Source: an uncultured bacterium
GTDB lineage: Bacteria; Cyanobacteriota; Vampirovibrionia; Gastranaerophilales; Gastranaerophilaceae
Direction of reading: 5' to 3'
Length of the DNA: 64,000 bases
NCBI GenBank assembly: GCA_949296355.1
Contig: CASFPS010000003.1
Location: 69,770-133,769, forward strand
Within the stretch, counting starts at the first letter, position 1. Every line of letters begins with the position of its first letter. Positions 35,413 to 43,846 of the stretch are shown piece by piece. Made by a program: the position numbers and the translations under genes. The notes beneath the pieces were generated by a model, which saw only the letters and a list, made by a program, of their open reading frames with translations, had not been told where the DNA came from and did not search any database.

Positions 35413-35571
35413 ATGATTACGCGCGAAGTCAGAGAGTGGCTGCAAAAAGTTGAAAGAAGGCAGTATTCATACGAGGATGCTATGTATGAGTTTATGAGAT
35501 TCTCATCTTTTCTTACAAGAGAAGAAATGAAAATGATTAAAGCTAAGCTTGAGGATTCTTATAAAAACTGA
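35413..35571 (+). CDS. Small protein of 52 residues after rpe
   Basis: Reads MITREVREWLQKVERRQYSY, then EDAMYEFMRFSSFLTREEMK and MIKAKLEDSYKN. It is charged and helical, without signal peptide. A strong GGGGAGAGG ribosome-binding site stands just before the ATG, and the codon use matches its neighbours, so it is likely translated as the second gene of the rpe operon. No family recognised. Confidence 0.65.
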   Translation: MITREVREWLQKVERRQYSYEDAMYEFMRFSSFLTREEMKMIKAKLEDSYKN

Positions 35572-35597
35572 AAAAACATGTTAAAATAAATATATAG

Positions 35598-36689
35598 ATG
35601 AAAAACATGTTTTCTAAAAAGAATGTAAAAACCAGAATGGAATCCGAGATTGCCGAGCAGACGGGAATTATTCCTTATATTTTGATGAAATACATCAACC
35701 CTGAGACCGGCGAGATTAAGATTGAGCTTCCTGATAACATCAGAAAAATTGTACTTGTTGCAAGCGGCTCATCTTACCACTGCGCGCGCTTTGCGGTTGA
35801 CCTGCTGGAAAAATTCTCAAAAATCGAATCCAGAGCAATATATTCAAGCGAATTTCTGTTGAAAAACGTTATTCCGCACGATGACAACACGCTTTATATT
35901 TTCATAACCCAGTCCGGAGAAACAAGCGACACGGTTAAATCCGCTGAAAAAGTAAAAAAACTCAGCAACGTATCAACTCTCTGTATTACAAATAACGAAG
36001 ATTCCGCTATCTGGAATATATGTGATTACAAAGTTGCCTGCTACGCCGGAGTTGAACAGGGTATTGCCGCAACCAAGTCTTTTACCTCTCAAATGCTCTG
36101 TCTGCTTTTGATTTCACTCAAACTTATTGAAAAAATCCACGGAAGCGAAGCCTCTCGGGTTTATAAAAAATCACTTTTCCATCTGCCGGTTGTCGTGGAA
36201 AAAGCTCTTTCAAAGAGAGATGAAATAGAAAAACTCGCAAAAATCTTATCAAAAGAGAATCTAATCGTAATTACCGCAGACGGGATTTCTTATTCGCTTG
36301 CAAAAGAAGCAGCTTTAAAGATTAAAGAGACTTCATACAAAAACATAAGCGCGGCAATTTTGGGCGAATTTATGCACGGACATGTTGCGGTTTTCAACAA
36401 CAAAGGCGCGCTTGTCTATATTGCAATAGACAATATTTCAAAACGTTCGGTTGCAAATTTAGAAAAAATAAAACAGGACTACAATCCGAAACTTATAATA
36501 ATCGGTCCTTCCGGTGAAGTTAAGAACTTTGATTACAATATTTCCGTAGAGTGCGAAAATGAGATTCAGCAGATGTTTGCAAATGTCGTTCTCTGCCAGC
36601 AGCTTGCACTTGTTGTTGCACTCAGATTAAAGAGGAATGTTGACCATCCTAAAGGGCTGCATAAAGTTGTTGTGGATAAAAATATTTAA
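35598..36689 (+). CDS. SIS-domain sugar-phosphate isomerase (GlmS C-terminal-like)
   Basis: 363 residues. It has two SIS domains. MESEIAEQTGIIPYIL, VLVASGSSYHCARFAVDLLE, FITQSGETSDTVKSAEKVKK, GVEQGIAATKSFTSQMLCLL and EAALKIKETSYKNISAAILG (the GlmS E-x-KE region) match the isomerase half of glucosamine-6-phosphate synthase. The N-terminal glutamine amidotransferase domain is absent, so it is more like AgaS/FrlB-type deaminases or isomerases. An extended -10 (TG-T-TAAAAT, 35579-35587) lies 10 nt before the ATG. Its stop codon shares a TTAA with the convergent small gene. Confidence 0.85.
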   Translation: MKNMFSKKNVKTRMESEIAEQTGIIPYILMKYINPETGEIKIELPDNIRKIVLVASGSSYHCARFAVDLLEKFSKIESRAIYSSEFLLKNVIPHDDNTLYIFITQSGETSDTVKSAEKVKKLSNVSTLCITNNEDSAIWNICDYKVACYAGVEQGIAATKSFTSQMLCLLLISLKLIEKIHGSEASRVYKKSLFHLPVVVEKALSKRDEIEKLAKILSKENLIVITADGISYSLAKEAALKIKETSYKNISAAILGEFMHGHVAVFNNKGALVYIAIDNISKRSVANLEKIKQDYNPKLIIIGPSGEVKNFDYNISVECENEIQQMFANVVLCQQLALVVALRLKRNVDHPKGLHKVVVDKNI

Positions 36690-36928
36690 CCCCCGTTTGC
36701 TTCTTTTTTCTGATATCTTGCTGCCTTGGCATTTATTGCATAGCATACAGAAGAAAGCTTTTGCGAGAGCATAAACATGTTCCGCTGAATCGTTGCGACA
36801 TCATTCATTGCCTCAAGCATTTTCTCGGGGTTAACCATTGACTCCATTGCCTCATGGTTGTCAACTTTTTCATCTGCATATTTTTTTACTAAAAGTTTAT
36901 CAATGTAGTCTCTTGCTCCGACTGCCAT
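36686..36928 (-). CDS. Small hypothetical protein (80 aa)
   Basis: From ATG 36928 (GGGAGA upstream) it reads MAVGARDYIDKLLVKKYADE, then KVDNHEAMESMVNPEKMLEA and IQRNMFMLSQKLSSVCYAIN. All helical, cytoplasmic, no family recognised. The terminal TTAA provides the stop for both this gene and the convergent SIS gene. It lies 71 bp downstream of dnaN on the same strand and might be co-transcribed with it. Confidence 0.6.
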   Translation of the reverse strand: MAVGARDYIDKLLVKKYADEKVDNHEAMESMVNPEKMLEAMNDVATIQRNMFMLSQKLSSVCYAINAKAARYQKKEANGG

Positions 36929-37014
36929 AATTATTTCTCCCAATTCCCATATTTCCTTATATATATAAAAACAATTGGAAAGAAAAAATTGACTTTTCGT
37001 AAAGAAATATGAAC

Positions 37015-38136
37015 TTAGCCTCTAAGCTGGACAGGCATTACAAGATAGAGGTAATCTTCGTCCGAAACCGGCGCAAATACAGTTGCAGAAAGCGAAGAGT
37101 TAAGCTTGATTGTAATCTCTTCCGATTCAACGATTTTCAAAAATTCAAGTATAAATTTGTAGTTGAAAGCGATTGCAAGCGGCTCACTCATATATTTAAT
37201 ATCAATTTCATCCTGAGAATTACCTGCATCAGGCGAATCTCCGGAAAGTTTCAGGGTATTGTCCGCAAATTCAAATTTTACAATACTGTTCTTTTCGTTA
37301 ACCATAACCGCAACTCTTTCCAGAGCGGAAATCAGGCTGTTCTTATCAACAACGGCTTCCTTCGGGAAGGTCTGAGGTATAAGCTGGTTGTATTTAGGGA
37401 ACTGACCGTGCATTAGGCGTGTTACAATTTTTGTCTTATCAATTGTAATCACAATCTTTTTCATTTCCTTACAGATTTTGATTGTGTCAGAATCAGTAAT
37501 TAAAGAAATTTTAGAGAGTTCAGACAAAACTTTTGAAGAAATAAGCATTTCAAAAGGATTTTCGCTGTCAGAAGAGTTGTTTTTAACCACTTCTCTGACT
37601 CTTGCGAGTCTGTTTCCGTCTGTTGCAGCCATCTCAAGAACATTTTTATTAACTTCGCACACAACGCCTGAGAGAAGGTTATTTGTTTCATACCCTGCTG
37701 CAGCGGATACAACCTCTCTGATTGCCTTTGTGAAAGGTCTTGTCTCAATTTCCATACAGTCGGTTTCTGCAATATTTTCTTCTACCTGCGGAAATTCGTT
37801 TGCAGAAATACCGATAATATCGAACTTGGAATTTTTGCAGGTAATAGTTGCAGTAGAGCCGTTAACTTCAAGATTAATAAGTTCGTCATTGAGTCTTGAT
37901 AAGATTTCACCGAGTTTTTTAGCCGGAAGTGTAAATCTGCCTTCGATTTCAACATTCGCATTAATAAGAGTGATAATAGAAAGGTCAAAATCTGTTGCAG
38001 TCAGCTTAATCTGATTGGTACCCGCGGTTTCTATCAAAACATTGGCAAGAACAGGCTGCAAACCCTTAACCACTGTTGCTCTTTCCACAATTCTTATACC
38101 GTTTAGTAAATCATCTTTATTTGCAACAAATTTCAT
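37015..38136 (-). CDS. dnaN: DNA polymerase III beta clamp
   Basis: 373 residues. MKFVANKDDLLNGIRIVERA, QPVLANVLIETAG, TDFDLSIITLINANVEIEG, VVSAAAGYETNNLLSGVVCE and the C-terminal YLYLVMPVQLRG (the conserved LxxPxRL-like end) identify DnaN. It forms the dimeric sliding clamp. AAGGGG precedes the ATG. dnaA and recF are not next to it, so this is not the classical dnaA-dnaN origin arrangement. A sigma-28 promoter fires divergently from its 5' flank. Confidence 0.95.
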   Translation of the reverse strand: MKFVANKDDLLNGIRIVERATVVKGLQPVLANVLIETAGTNQIKLTATDFDLSIITLINANVEIEGRFTLPAKKLGEILSRLNDELINLEVNGSTATITCKNSKFDIIGISANEFPQVEENIAETDCMEIETRPFTKAIREVVSAAAGYETNNLLSGVVCEVNKNVLEMAATDGNRLARVREVVKNNSSDSENPFEMLISSKVLSELSKISLITDSDTIKICKEMKKIVITIDKTKIVTRLMHGQFPKYNQLIPQTFPKEAVVDKNSLISALERVAVMVNEKNSIVKFEFADNTLKLSGDSPDAGNSQDEIDIKYMSEPLAIAFNYKFILEFLKIVESEEITIKLNSSLSATVFAPVSDEDYLYLVMPVQLRG

Positions 38137-38283
38137 TTAATACACCCCTTAAAAAACTCATTTAACACGGTAATTTTAATACAAAATAAGATTATTTACA
38201 AGCGGTTGACTTTATTCAGGCGGGCATTAAAAAGAGATTGGCAGGATAAATGTAAATAATTGTAACAAATCTTTCAAAAACCC

Positions 38284-38310
38284 TAAAGTTTTCAAAAAAA
38301 ATGCCGATAA
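38284..38310 (+). promoter_or_regulatory. Consensus sigma-28 (FliA) promoter
   Basis: TAAAGTTT (38284-38291), an 11-bp spacer, and GCCGATAA (38303-38310): a full match to the FliA consensus TAAAGTTT-N11-GCCGATAA. It lies 53 bp before the ATG of a 51-residue protein. Confidence 0.85.
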
Positions 38311-38363
38311 CAAAAATGTAAGTTAAACACCCAGAGAATTATTTAGGAAAGGATTAACAGTAT

Positions 38364-38519
38364 ATGCGTATCGAAAATGAAATGTTATCAAGATTCAATA
38401 AGATGGAGGCTCAGTCGATGAATAGTTTTGAAATGTCGTTATCACAAGAACTGGATTTTTTCTTTGATAATGTGATGGATACAGTTGTAGATTATTTTAA
38501 AGAAGAAGTATCCGTATAA
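38364..38519 (+). CDS. 51-residue protein under a flagellar sigma-28 promoter
   Basis: Reads MRIENEMLSRFNKMEAQSMN, then SFEMSLSQELDFFFDNVMDT and VVDYFKEEVSV. Acidic and amphipathic, two predicted helices, no signal peptide. AAAGGA (38348-38353) precedes the ATG by 10 nt. It is too short and too different from FlgM to be called an anti-sigma factor, though sigma-28 genes often include flgM. The promoter implies late-flagellar or chemotaxis expression. A terminator-like hairpin follows at 38604-38634 but its T-run serves the opposite strand. Confidence 0.7.
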   Translation: MRIENEMLSRFNKMEAQSMNSFEMSLSQELDFFFDNVMDTVVDYFKEEVSV

Positions 38520-38600
38520 ATTCCTTAAACACGCAAGACTCAAAACATTTACCCGGAAAACTTACCCCGAAAAACTCTGGGAATTTACCCCGCTTGATTG

Positions 38601-38634
38601 AAAAAACGGTGCGGCCCAATGCGCCGCACCGTTT
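38601..38634 (-). terminator. Intrinsic terminator of rpsA
   Basis: AAACGGTGCGGC pairs with GCCGCACCGTTT; on the minus strand six T (38601-38606) follow. It lies 17 bp after the rpsA stop and may also end the convergent small gene. Confidence 0.9.
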
Positions 38635-38650
38635 AGTGTAATATTAATCT

Positions 38651-39706
38651 CTATTCACTATCCGGAAGCCCGAGTGAAATCCGCTTATCTTTCGGATTGA
38701 ATTTAACAATTTTGGTATTAATTTTATCACCTGCATTTAAAATACAATTGGTCTTATTCTGGTATTCTGCAAGCGATGACTGCGGCAGGAGCGCCTCAAC
38801 CCCGGGAAGGACTTCCACAAACGCCCCAAACGGCTTAATCCTTGTGATAATCCCCTCTTTTACATCGCCCTCTTTTAACTCTTCTTCCGCCCTAATCCAC
38901 GGATCAGGCTCTGTATTTTTTAAACTCAGGCTGATTCTCTGCTTATTGTAATCCACATCAATTATTTCAACATTAATTTCCTGTCCGACTTTCAGAAGGT
39001 CTGTCGGATGTTCAACCCATTTCCAGGAAATCTGCGAAAGCGGAAGCAGACAGTCAACTCCGCCTACATTAACAAATGCACCGAAGTCTGTAATCCTTAC
39101 AACTTCACCTTTTACAACCTGACCCACTTCTACCTGTTCAAATACATTTTTGCGGGTTTCTGCCATATTGGTCTCAAAAACTTTTCTGTTAGAAAGAATC
39201 AGGTTATTTTGTGATTTATCAAGAGTAAGAATTTTAACCTCGATTTTGTCACCCGGATTGCAGATTGTTTCTCTTGCACAAAGCTGACCCTGAGGGATAA
39301 AACCTTGAACACCTGATATATCAACAACCACGCCGCCCTTAACTATCTGAGACACCACAACTGCAATAGTTTCGTCGGCTTCCTTAACTTTTTCAAGTTC
39401 TGCCCATGTATGAGCAAGGTGGACTTTTTTATAAGAAAGTGTAAATTTGCCGTTCTCGTCACAGTCCTGAGTGATTAAAAACTCGTATTCTGCATTCAAA
39501 TTCAAAATATCTTCGACTCGGGCTTTTCTGTCCGAAGAAACCTCGTAAGAAGGAACAAATGCAGTAGATTTTGAACCTATGTCAACAATTGCACCGCCGG
39601 ATTCATAAGCACACACAACACCTTTAACAATATCGCCGCGTTTGAATTTGTAATCATACTTCGCAAGAAGAGCTTCAAAATCAATGTCTGAATACTGTTC
39701 AACCAT
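38651..39706 (-). CDS. rpsA: Ribosomal protein S1 with four S1 domains
   Basis: About 351 residues from ATG 39706 (AAGGAG 7 nt upstream; codons further upstream are noncoding). Four S1/OB domains are visible: FKRGDIVKGVVCAYESGGAI, AVVVSQIVKGGVVVDISGVQ, VEVGQVVKGEVVRITDFGAF, and LKEGDVKEGIITRIKPFGAF. The third is the best match to consensus (FVNVGGVDCLLPLSQISW). The first two may bind the ribosome and the rest mRNA. Four domains is one more than the three of cyanobacterial S1. It is downstream of rbfA-truB with a 21-bp gap, so probably co-transcribed. Paucity of ribosome-binding sites for some genes here fits S1 or leaderless initiation. Confidence 0.9.
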   Translation of the reverse strand: MVEQYSDIDFEALLAKYDYKFKRGDIVKGVVCAYESGGAIVDIGSKSTAFVPSYEVSSDRKARVEDILNLNAEYEFLITQDCDENGKFTLSYKKVHLAHTWAELEKVKEADETIAVVVSQIVKGGVVVDISGVQGFIPQGQLCARETICNPGDKIEVKILTLDKSQNNLILSNRKVFETNMAETRKNVFEQVEVGQVVKGEVVRITDFGAFVNVGGVDCLLPLSQISWKWVEHPTDLLKVGQEINVEIIDVDYNKQRISLSLKNTEPDPWIRAEEELKEGDVKEGIITRIKPFGAFVEVLPGVEALLPQSSLAEYQNKTNCILNAGDKINTKIVKFNPKDKRISLGLPDSE

Positions 39707-39790
39707 GCGTATTCTCCTTTTTTCAAATAAACACGTGGGTATTATAACATATTTAGCCGAGCTGGGCAATAGGCATGTAGTTTTTGTGCA

Positions 39791-40651
39791 CTAGATAAAG
39801 ACTTTTTCGCACTTTAACAGTTGTTTATCCGGCTTTGCTATTGCCGCAAGTTTGTGATTGCAGGTCAAAGTTACAAAAGAAGATTCAGGCAGCGGGCGGT
39901 TAACTCTTACAGGCATACCGTTGGAAACTTTCTTCCTCTCCTCATCATTCAGTTCATAGACCGGAAAATGTAATTTTTCCTCCGGCGGAATCAAATTTGC
40001 CTGAACTTTCTCGGCAGAATCAAGTGAATCAAGCTTTAATGCCTCATCTATTCCGAACTCTCCCGCTTTTGTTCTGACAAGTTTAACAAGATGCCCGTAT
40101 GTACCGAGCTTTTCGCCGATATCGTTTGCAATAGAGCGGATATAAGTCCCTTTTGAACATTCTATATGCAGAGAAACCTGTTGTTTTTCAAAATCAAAAT
40201 CAATAATTTCCAATCTTGCAATCGTTACCCTGCGCGGAGTAATTTCAACCTCTTTACCTTCTCTTGCATACTCATAAAGCTTTTTGCCTTTGACTTTTAT
40301 CGCGGAATAAACCGGCGGAAGCTGCTCAATCTCGCCGCGGAAAGATTTCAGGGCTTCTTCAATTTCTTCTAATCGGGCTTTTTTATCGGAAAAATTTACC
40401 CCCTCGCCTTCTATATCATAAGTTGTTGTAGACTTCCCCAGTTGTATTGTGCCGCTGTAAGCCTTGTCATCCGGTAAATACTCAATCAAGCGCGTAGCTT
40501 TTCCTATACATACGGGCAGAACTCCTTCCGCAAAAGGGTCTAAAGTTCCCGTATGCCCGATTTGTTTTATTTTAATCACGCGTCTTAAAACCGCTACAAC
40601 ATCGTGAGATGTCATTGCGGAAGGTTTGTACACATTCAAAAACCCGAACAT
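39791..40651 (-). CDS. truB: tRNA pseudouridine-55 synthase TruB
   Basis: 286 residues. MFGFLNVYKPSAMTSHDVVA, IGHTGTLDPFAEGVLPVCIG (with the catalytic Asp in GTLDP), KAYSGTIQLGKSTTTYDIEG and CSKGTYIRSIANDIGEKLGT are full-length TruB motifs. It modifies U55 of the T loop in tRNAs. The start directly abuts the rbfA stop. The C-terminal PUA-like tail is short but present. Confidence 0.95.
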   Translation of the reverse strand: MFGFLNVYKPSAMTSHDVVAVLRRVIKIKQIGHTGTLDPFAEGVLPVCIGKATRLIEYLPDDKAYSGTIQLGKSTTTYDIEGEGVNFSDKKARLEEIEEALKSFRGEIEQLPPVYSAIKVKGKKLYEYAREGKEVEITPRRVTIARLEIIDFDFEKQQVSLHIECSKGTYIRSIANDIGEKLGTYGHLVKLVRTKAGEFGIDEALKLDSLDSAEKVQANLIPPEEKLHFPVYELNDEERKKVSNGMPVRVNRPLPESSFVTLTCNHKLAAIAKPDKQLLKCEKVFI

Positions 40652-40999
40652 TTACTTAATCTCGCCCTTAGAAATTTTATTGATTAAATCCAGAACTCTT
40701 GAGCCCTGCTCCAGTCCGTCAGAGTAAACAAATTTTATCTCCGGAGTAACTCTGAGTCTGATGCGTTTTCCGACTTCAAAGCGGACTTTGCCTGTATTTT
40801 TTTCAATAATTTCTTTATCTTTTTCAATCTGTTCAGGTGAACCCAGAACACTGTAGAAAACTTTTGCGTATGAATTGTCGTGAGAAACTTCAACGTCAAC
40901 TATTGATAAAACCCCTTCTATTCCTCTGACCTCTTTGCGGATAATCTCGGAAATATCCCTCATCAGTTCTTTGCGAACCCTTTCATTTCTTAAAGACAT
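40652..40999 (-). CDS. rbfA: Ribosome-binding factor A
   Basis: About 115 residues from ATG 40999 with AAGGAG upstream; a longer reading from 41050 is rejected. NERVRKELMRDISEIIRKEV, the KH-like VDVEVSHDNSYAKVFYSVLG and VGKRIRLRVTPEIKFVYSDG identify RbfA, a 30S maturation and cold-adaptation factor. Heads the rbfA-truB-rpsA unit. The promoter at 41161-41189 leaves a leader of about 155 nt. Confidence 0.93.
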   Translation of the reverse strand: MSLRNERVRKELMRDISEIIRKEVRGIEGVLSIVDVEVSHDNSYAKVFYSVLGSPEQIEKDKEIIEKNTGKVRFEVGKRIRLRVTPEIKFVYSDGLEQGSRVLDLINKISKGEIK

Positions 41000-41111
41000 T
41001 GTTTTCTCCTTTTTAACTAGTGTTGAATTTATTATAACATGAACGCACAAAAGCAGTGAAAAACAAGCTTCACATTGCAGTATTTCTAACTAAAAGGACA
41101 AGAAAAAGGAA

Positions 41112-41134
41112 AGTCTTGCAGTGTGTGCAAGACT
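41112..41134 (-). terminator. Hairpin in the recA-rbfA gap (recA terminator or rbfA leader element)
   Basis: AGTCTTGCA pairs with TGCAAGACT, followed on the minus strand by a T/C-rich run. It lies 95 bp after the recA stop but also downstream of the rbfA promoter, so it sits in the rbfA leader. Confidence 0.6.
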
Positions 41135-41160
41135 CAAAAATATACATTTACCCCACTAAC

Positions 41161-41189
41161 TTTATATCACATTAAAACTTTTTTGTCAA
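41161..41189 (-). promoter_or_regulatory. Promoter of the rbfA-truB-rpsA operon
   Basis: On the minus strand: perfect -35 TTGACA (41184-41189), 17-bp spacer, -10 TATAAA (41161-41166). A second TTGACA lies 19 bp further upstream. Confidence 0.75.
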
Positions 41190-41229
41190 CAAAAAGTTCA
41201 ATGTCAATAAAATCAGGGGAAAACACCTG

Positions 41230-42249
41230 TTAATTATTTGCAAGTTTTTCACGAACAAGAGTTTCAACTTGATTTAAAATGTCAGGGTTAGCAGCGAGAA
41301 ATTCTTTAGCCTTGTCTCTTCCCTGTCCTAATTTGTCATCATTGAAACTAAACCATGACCCCGCTTTTTTAACAATATCCAAATCAACAGCCACATCAAG
41401 GATATTGCCGATTTTGCAAATTCCCTTGCCGAAAATAATATCAAATTCCGCGGTTCTGAAAGGAGGCGCAACTTTGTTTTTCAAAATTCTTACCCTTACA
41501 TGGTTTCCGATTTCTTCACCATCGCCTTTCAGTCCTTCTACTCGTTTGATTTCCAAACGAACTGATGCATAATATTTCAAGGCATTACCGCCGGTTGTAG
41601 TTTCAGGGTTTCCGTACATAACACCGATTTTTTGTCTCAATTGGTTGATAAAGATTACTGTTGTACGGGTTTTGCCTATTATACCCGTTAATTTTCTTAA
41701 AGCTTTTGACATCAATCTTGCCTGCAAGCCCATTTGCTGGTCTTCCATAGAGCCTTCAATTTCAGCCTTAGGAACAAGAGCTGCAACAGAGTCGACAACG
41801 ATTACATCAACTGCGCCGGAGCGTACGAGTTCTTCCGTAATATCAAGCGCCTGCTCGCCTGTATCAGGCTGGGAGATAAGAAGTTCATCAATATTAACCC
41901 CGAGATTTCTTGCGTATTCAGGGTCAAGTGCGTGTTCTGCATCAACGAATGCTGCAATTCCGCCTCTTTTCTGGCATTCTGCAACAATGTGCTGCGCAAG
42001 GGTTGTTTTACCTGATGATTCAGGACCGTAAATCTCAATTATACGTCCTCTCGGAATACCGCCTACGCCTAAAGCAACATCAAGCGCCAGCGCTCCTGTA
42101 GGAATAGTCTCTACACTAACGGCAGGTTTGTCGCCCAGCTTCATAATTGCGCCTTTGCCAAAATCTTTTTCGATTTTTTCAATAGCAAGTTTTAGCGCTT
42201 TATTTCTCTCGTCCGTTGTATTTACAGCTGTTTCTTCCTTTACTGCCAT
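41230..42249 (-). CDS. recA: Recombinase RecA
   Basis: 339 residues. Walker [17 protein letters not shown], Walker [22 protein letters not shown]1/L2 loops ([37 protein letters not shown] split here) and [13 protein letters not shown] are all standard. It forms the ssDNA filament for homologous recombination and SOS induction. AAGAAAGG precedes the ATG. No LexA box was recognised in the 143-bp upstream gap, which is mostly heptad repeats. That gap may have displaced the original promoter. Confidence 0.97.
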   Translation of the reverse strand: MAVKEETAVNTTDERNKALKLAIEKIEKDFGKGAIMKLGDKPAVSVETIPTGALALDVALGVGGIPRGRIIEIYGPESSGKTTLAQHIVAECQKRGGIAAFVDAEHALDPEYARNLGVNIDELLISQPDTGEQALDITEELVRSGAVDVIVVDSVAALVPKAEIEGSMEDQQMGLQARLMSKALRKLTGIIGKTRTTVIFINQLRQKIGVMYGNPETTTGGNALKYYASVRLEIKRVEGLKGDGEEIGNHVRVRILKNKVAPPFRTAEFDIIFGKGICKIGNILDVAVDLDIVKKAGSWFSFNDDKLGQGRDKAKEFLAANPDILNQVETLVREKLANN

Positions 42250-42270
42250 TAATTTAACCTTTCTTTTTGG

Positions 42271-42391
42271 GTGAATAGTGAGGAGTGAATAGTGAATAGA
42301 ATTTATTGATTGGATTTTCCTTTTAATATCAGCAGGTCAGGCTTTGCCTGACATCTACCCCTATTCACTATTCACTCCTCACTATTCACTA
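42271..42391. repeat. Inverted pair of GTGAATAGTGA-type heptad arrays
   Basis: GTGAATAGTGAGGAGTGAAT (42271-42290, continuing AGTGAATAG) faces its complement (CTATTCACTATTCACTCCTC from 42361) across about 65 bp. The array recurs at 30557, 30768, 50904 and 63624. It could fold into a long hairpin upstream of recA. Confidence 0.85.
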
Positions 42392-42392
42392 A

Positions 42393-42959
42393 CTATAACA
42401 TAAAATTCGTATCTTCTTCTTTTTTAATATAGAATCCGCACATAAGCGGCTTAAAGCTGTTCAAGACGTTCTTAAGCTTAAAGTTTTCTTTGTTTAATTC
42501 ATTAACTTTATTTTTAAGATTTTCGTTTTCAGTCTTGCATCTTACAAGTTCCAAAACCACATCATCCATACCTTCAAGCTTTTCGTCAATAAGTTTTGTC
42601 ATAGATGATGTAATATTATTTTCCATTTTATTAAGAGTTTCTAATAAACCGTTAACTACAGTTTGTGAATTTGTCTTTGTCATGGGTAATGCCGCATTTT
42701 TGCCGTTGTTCGGGCTAGTCATTTTCATAGGTTCCAAAACTTTCTTTGCTCCTTTTCCATTCATGCCTGCAATAATTGACGATGATGATTTTGCATTTCT
42801 CAGCTTCTTAACTTCGTCAACAGAGAAATAAATTTGTCCTCTGTGGTCTTTCTTAGGGGTTACTGCAGTTTTTTTGCATAACTCAACTATCTCTTTATTA
42901 TCAACATTTAAAAGTTTTCTTACGTCATTAGGTAAAAGTACTTTATTTGAATTCATCAT
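42393..42959 (-). CDS. MerR-like/HTH_17 N-terminal domain protein with coiled coil
   Basis: 188 residues. The N-terminal 55 (KVLLPNDVRKLLNVDNKEIV, ELCKKTAVTPKKDHRGQIYF, SVDEVKKLR) fit a small winged HTH of the MerR/excisionase type. A Ser/Asn/Lys linker follows, then a coiled coil (VRCKTENENLKNKVNELNKE). The C-terminus ends FYIKKEEDTNFML. A DNA-binding regulator or nucleoid-associated adaptor is likely. It reads into recA across a heptad-repeat gap. Confidence 0.65.
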   Translation of the reverse strand: MMNSNKVLLPNDVRKLLNVDNKEIVELCKKTAVTPKKDHRGQIYFSVDEVKKLRNAKSSSSIIAGMNGKGAKKVLEPMKMTSPNNGKNAALPMTKTNSQTVVNGLLETLNKMENNITSSMTKLIDEKLEGMDDVVLELVRCKTENENLKNKVNELNKENFKLKNVLNSFKPLMCGFYIKKEEDTNFML

Positions 42960-43129
42960 TTAAAAAATTCCCCTCTTTCTACACCCAATAGATATTCTAA
43001 TCAATAAAAAAATTTATTTCCACTAATTGTTACAAATCTTTAATGTATCGTTACACTGCTAGCAAAATTTATTTTTAGGCGTTTTTTACCAGATAAATAT
43101 TTACACAACCGGAATAAAGGAATTAATTA

Positions 43130-43846
43130 ATGTACATTACGGCAAACCCGCGCGCTGCAGCATTAAGCAGAATTGTTTCATTTAAAGCAAATGATGATTT
43201 TCCGTCTGAAAATGAACTTATGGCAGCATTGAGACAAGGAAAGTTTTCCCCGAATGATATAAATCAAAATTCAGAAAGCATATTTCAGCATATTGTAAAA
43301 AATGATTATTTTTATCTGGTAAATTATTTGACTGCTAAGCCGCATATCAGACAGGAAATTATAAATTTTGCACCGAACGGAAAAACACCTCTTGATTATG
43401 CCGTAAGCGACGAGATGAAAACAATACTTATTCAAAGAGGGGGAAAATATTCTGCTGAAATTTTGCCGCCGATGAAATCAGTTGAGCCTTCGCTTGAATC
43501 AAAGCCGGAAAAACAGACTAAACCAAATGTAGAGGATGCAAGAACTGCAGCCGCTAAGATGTATATGTCAGATCCTGTTGTGGTTAAGCCTTCTCAAATG
43601 CAGCCGGCAGTGCAGGTTAGTGAAAATATTGAGCCGGCGGAAACTAAAATTACACACCAAAAGAAAATGCCGGAGCCTGAAAATAAACCGGAAGAAAACA
43701 TAGATTTTTTTGATTCTTTTGAAGAAGTCGAAGAGGAAGCTCCGCAAAGCAGGGAGCTTCAAAAAGCAGAAAATACCAATACGGAAGCAGCGCAATTCCG
43801 GACGGGGCAATTTTCTACGGTCCTGCCAGCAACGGAAAAACTTTGA
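43130..43846 (+). CDS. N-terminal part of a split tandem-AAA protein (lineage-type N-terminus, ankyrin-like)
   Basis: 238 codons. The start MYITANPRAAALSRIVSFKA ND contains the recurring F-K-A-N. Residues 50-110 (SESIFQHIVKNDYFYLVNYL, NGKTPLDYAVSDEMKTILIQ) look like one or two ankyrin-type repeats. An acidic, proline-rich linker follows. The frame ends at 43844-43846, but the Walker A region of the first AAA domain is encoded in the -1 frame (AIPDGAIFYGPASNGKT from 43792). The two readings are therefore parts of one gene whose frame is lost between about 43740 and 43800. Either a deletion/frameshift has inactivated it, or the assembly has an error. Confidence 0.65.
   Translation: MYITANPRAAALSRIVSFKANDDFPSENELMAALRQGKFSPNDINQNSESIFQHIVKNDYFYLVNYLTAKPHIRQEIINFAPNGKTPLDYAVSDEMKTILIQRGGKYSAEILPPMKSVEPSLESKPEKQTKPNVEDARTAAAKMYMSDPVVVKPSQMQPAVQVSENIEPAETKITHQKKMPEPENKPEENIDFFDSFEEVEEEAPQSRELQKAENTNTEAAQFRTGQFSTVLPATEKL

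Noticed and set aside
37478..38014. 178-codon plus-strand reading inside dnaN
   Set aside because: Antisense shadow of a fully conserved dnaN gene.
37015..38363. dnaN flank as the replication origin
   Set aside because: No dnaA, no AT-rich tract and no cluster of DnaA-like boxes in the dnaN upstream region; the 9-mer array at 54.7 kb is a better candidate.
43834..43846. Programmed -1 frameshift on the GGAAAAACTTTGA stretch joining the two AAA readings
   Set aside because: The Walker A upstream (43819-43842) is already in the second frame, so a shift at the A-run would come too late; no X-XXY-YYZ heptamer is in the right phase.
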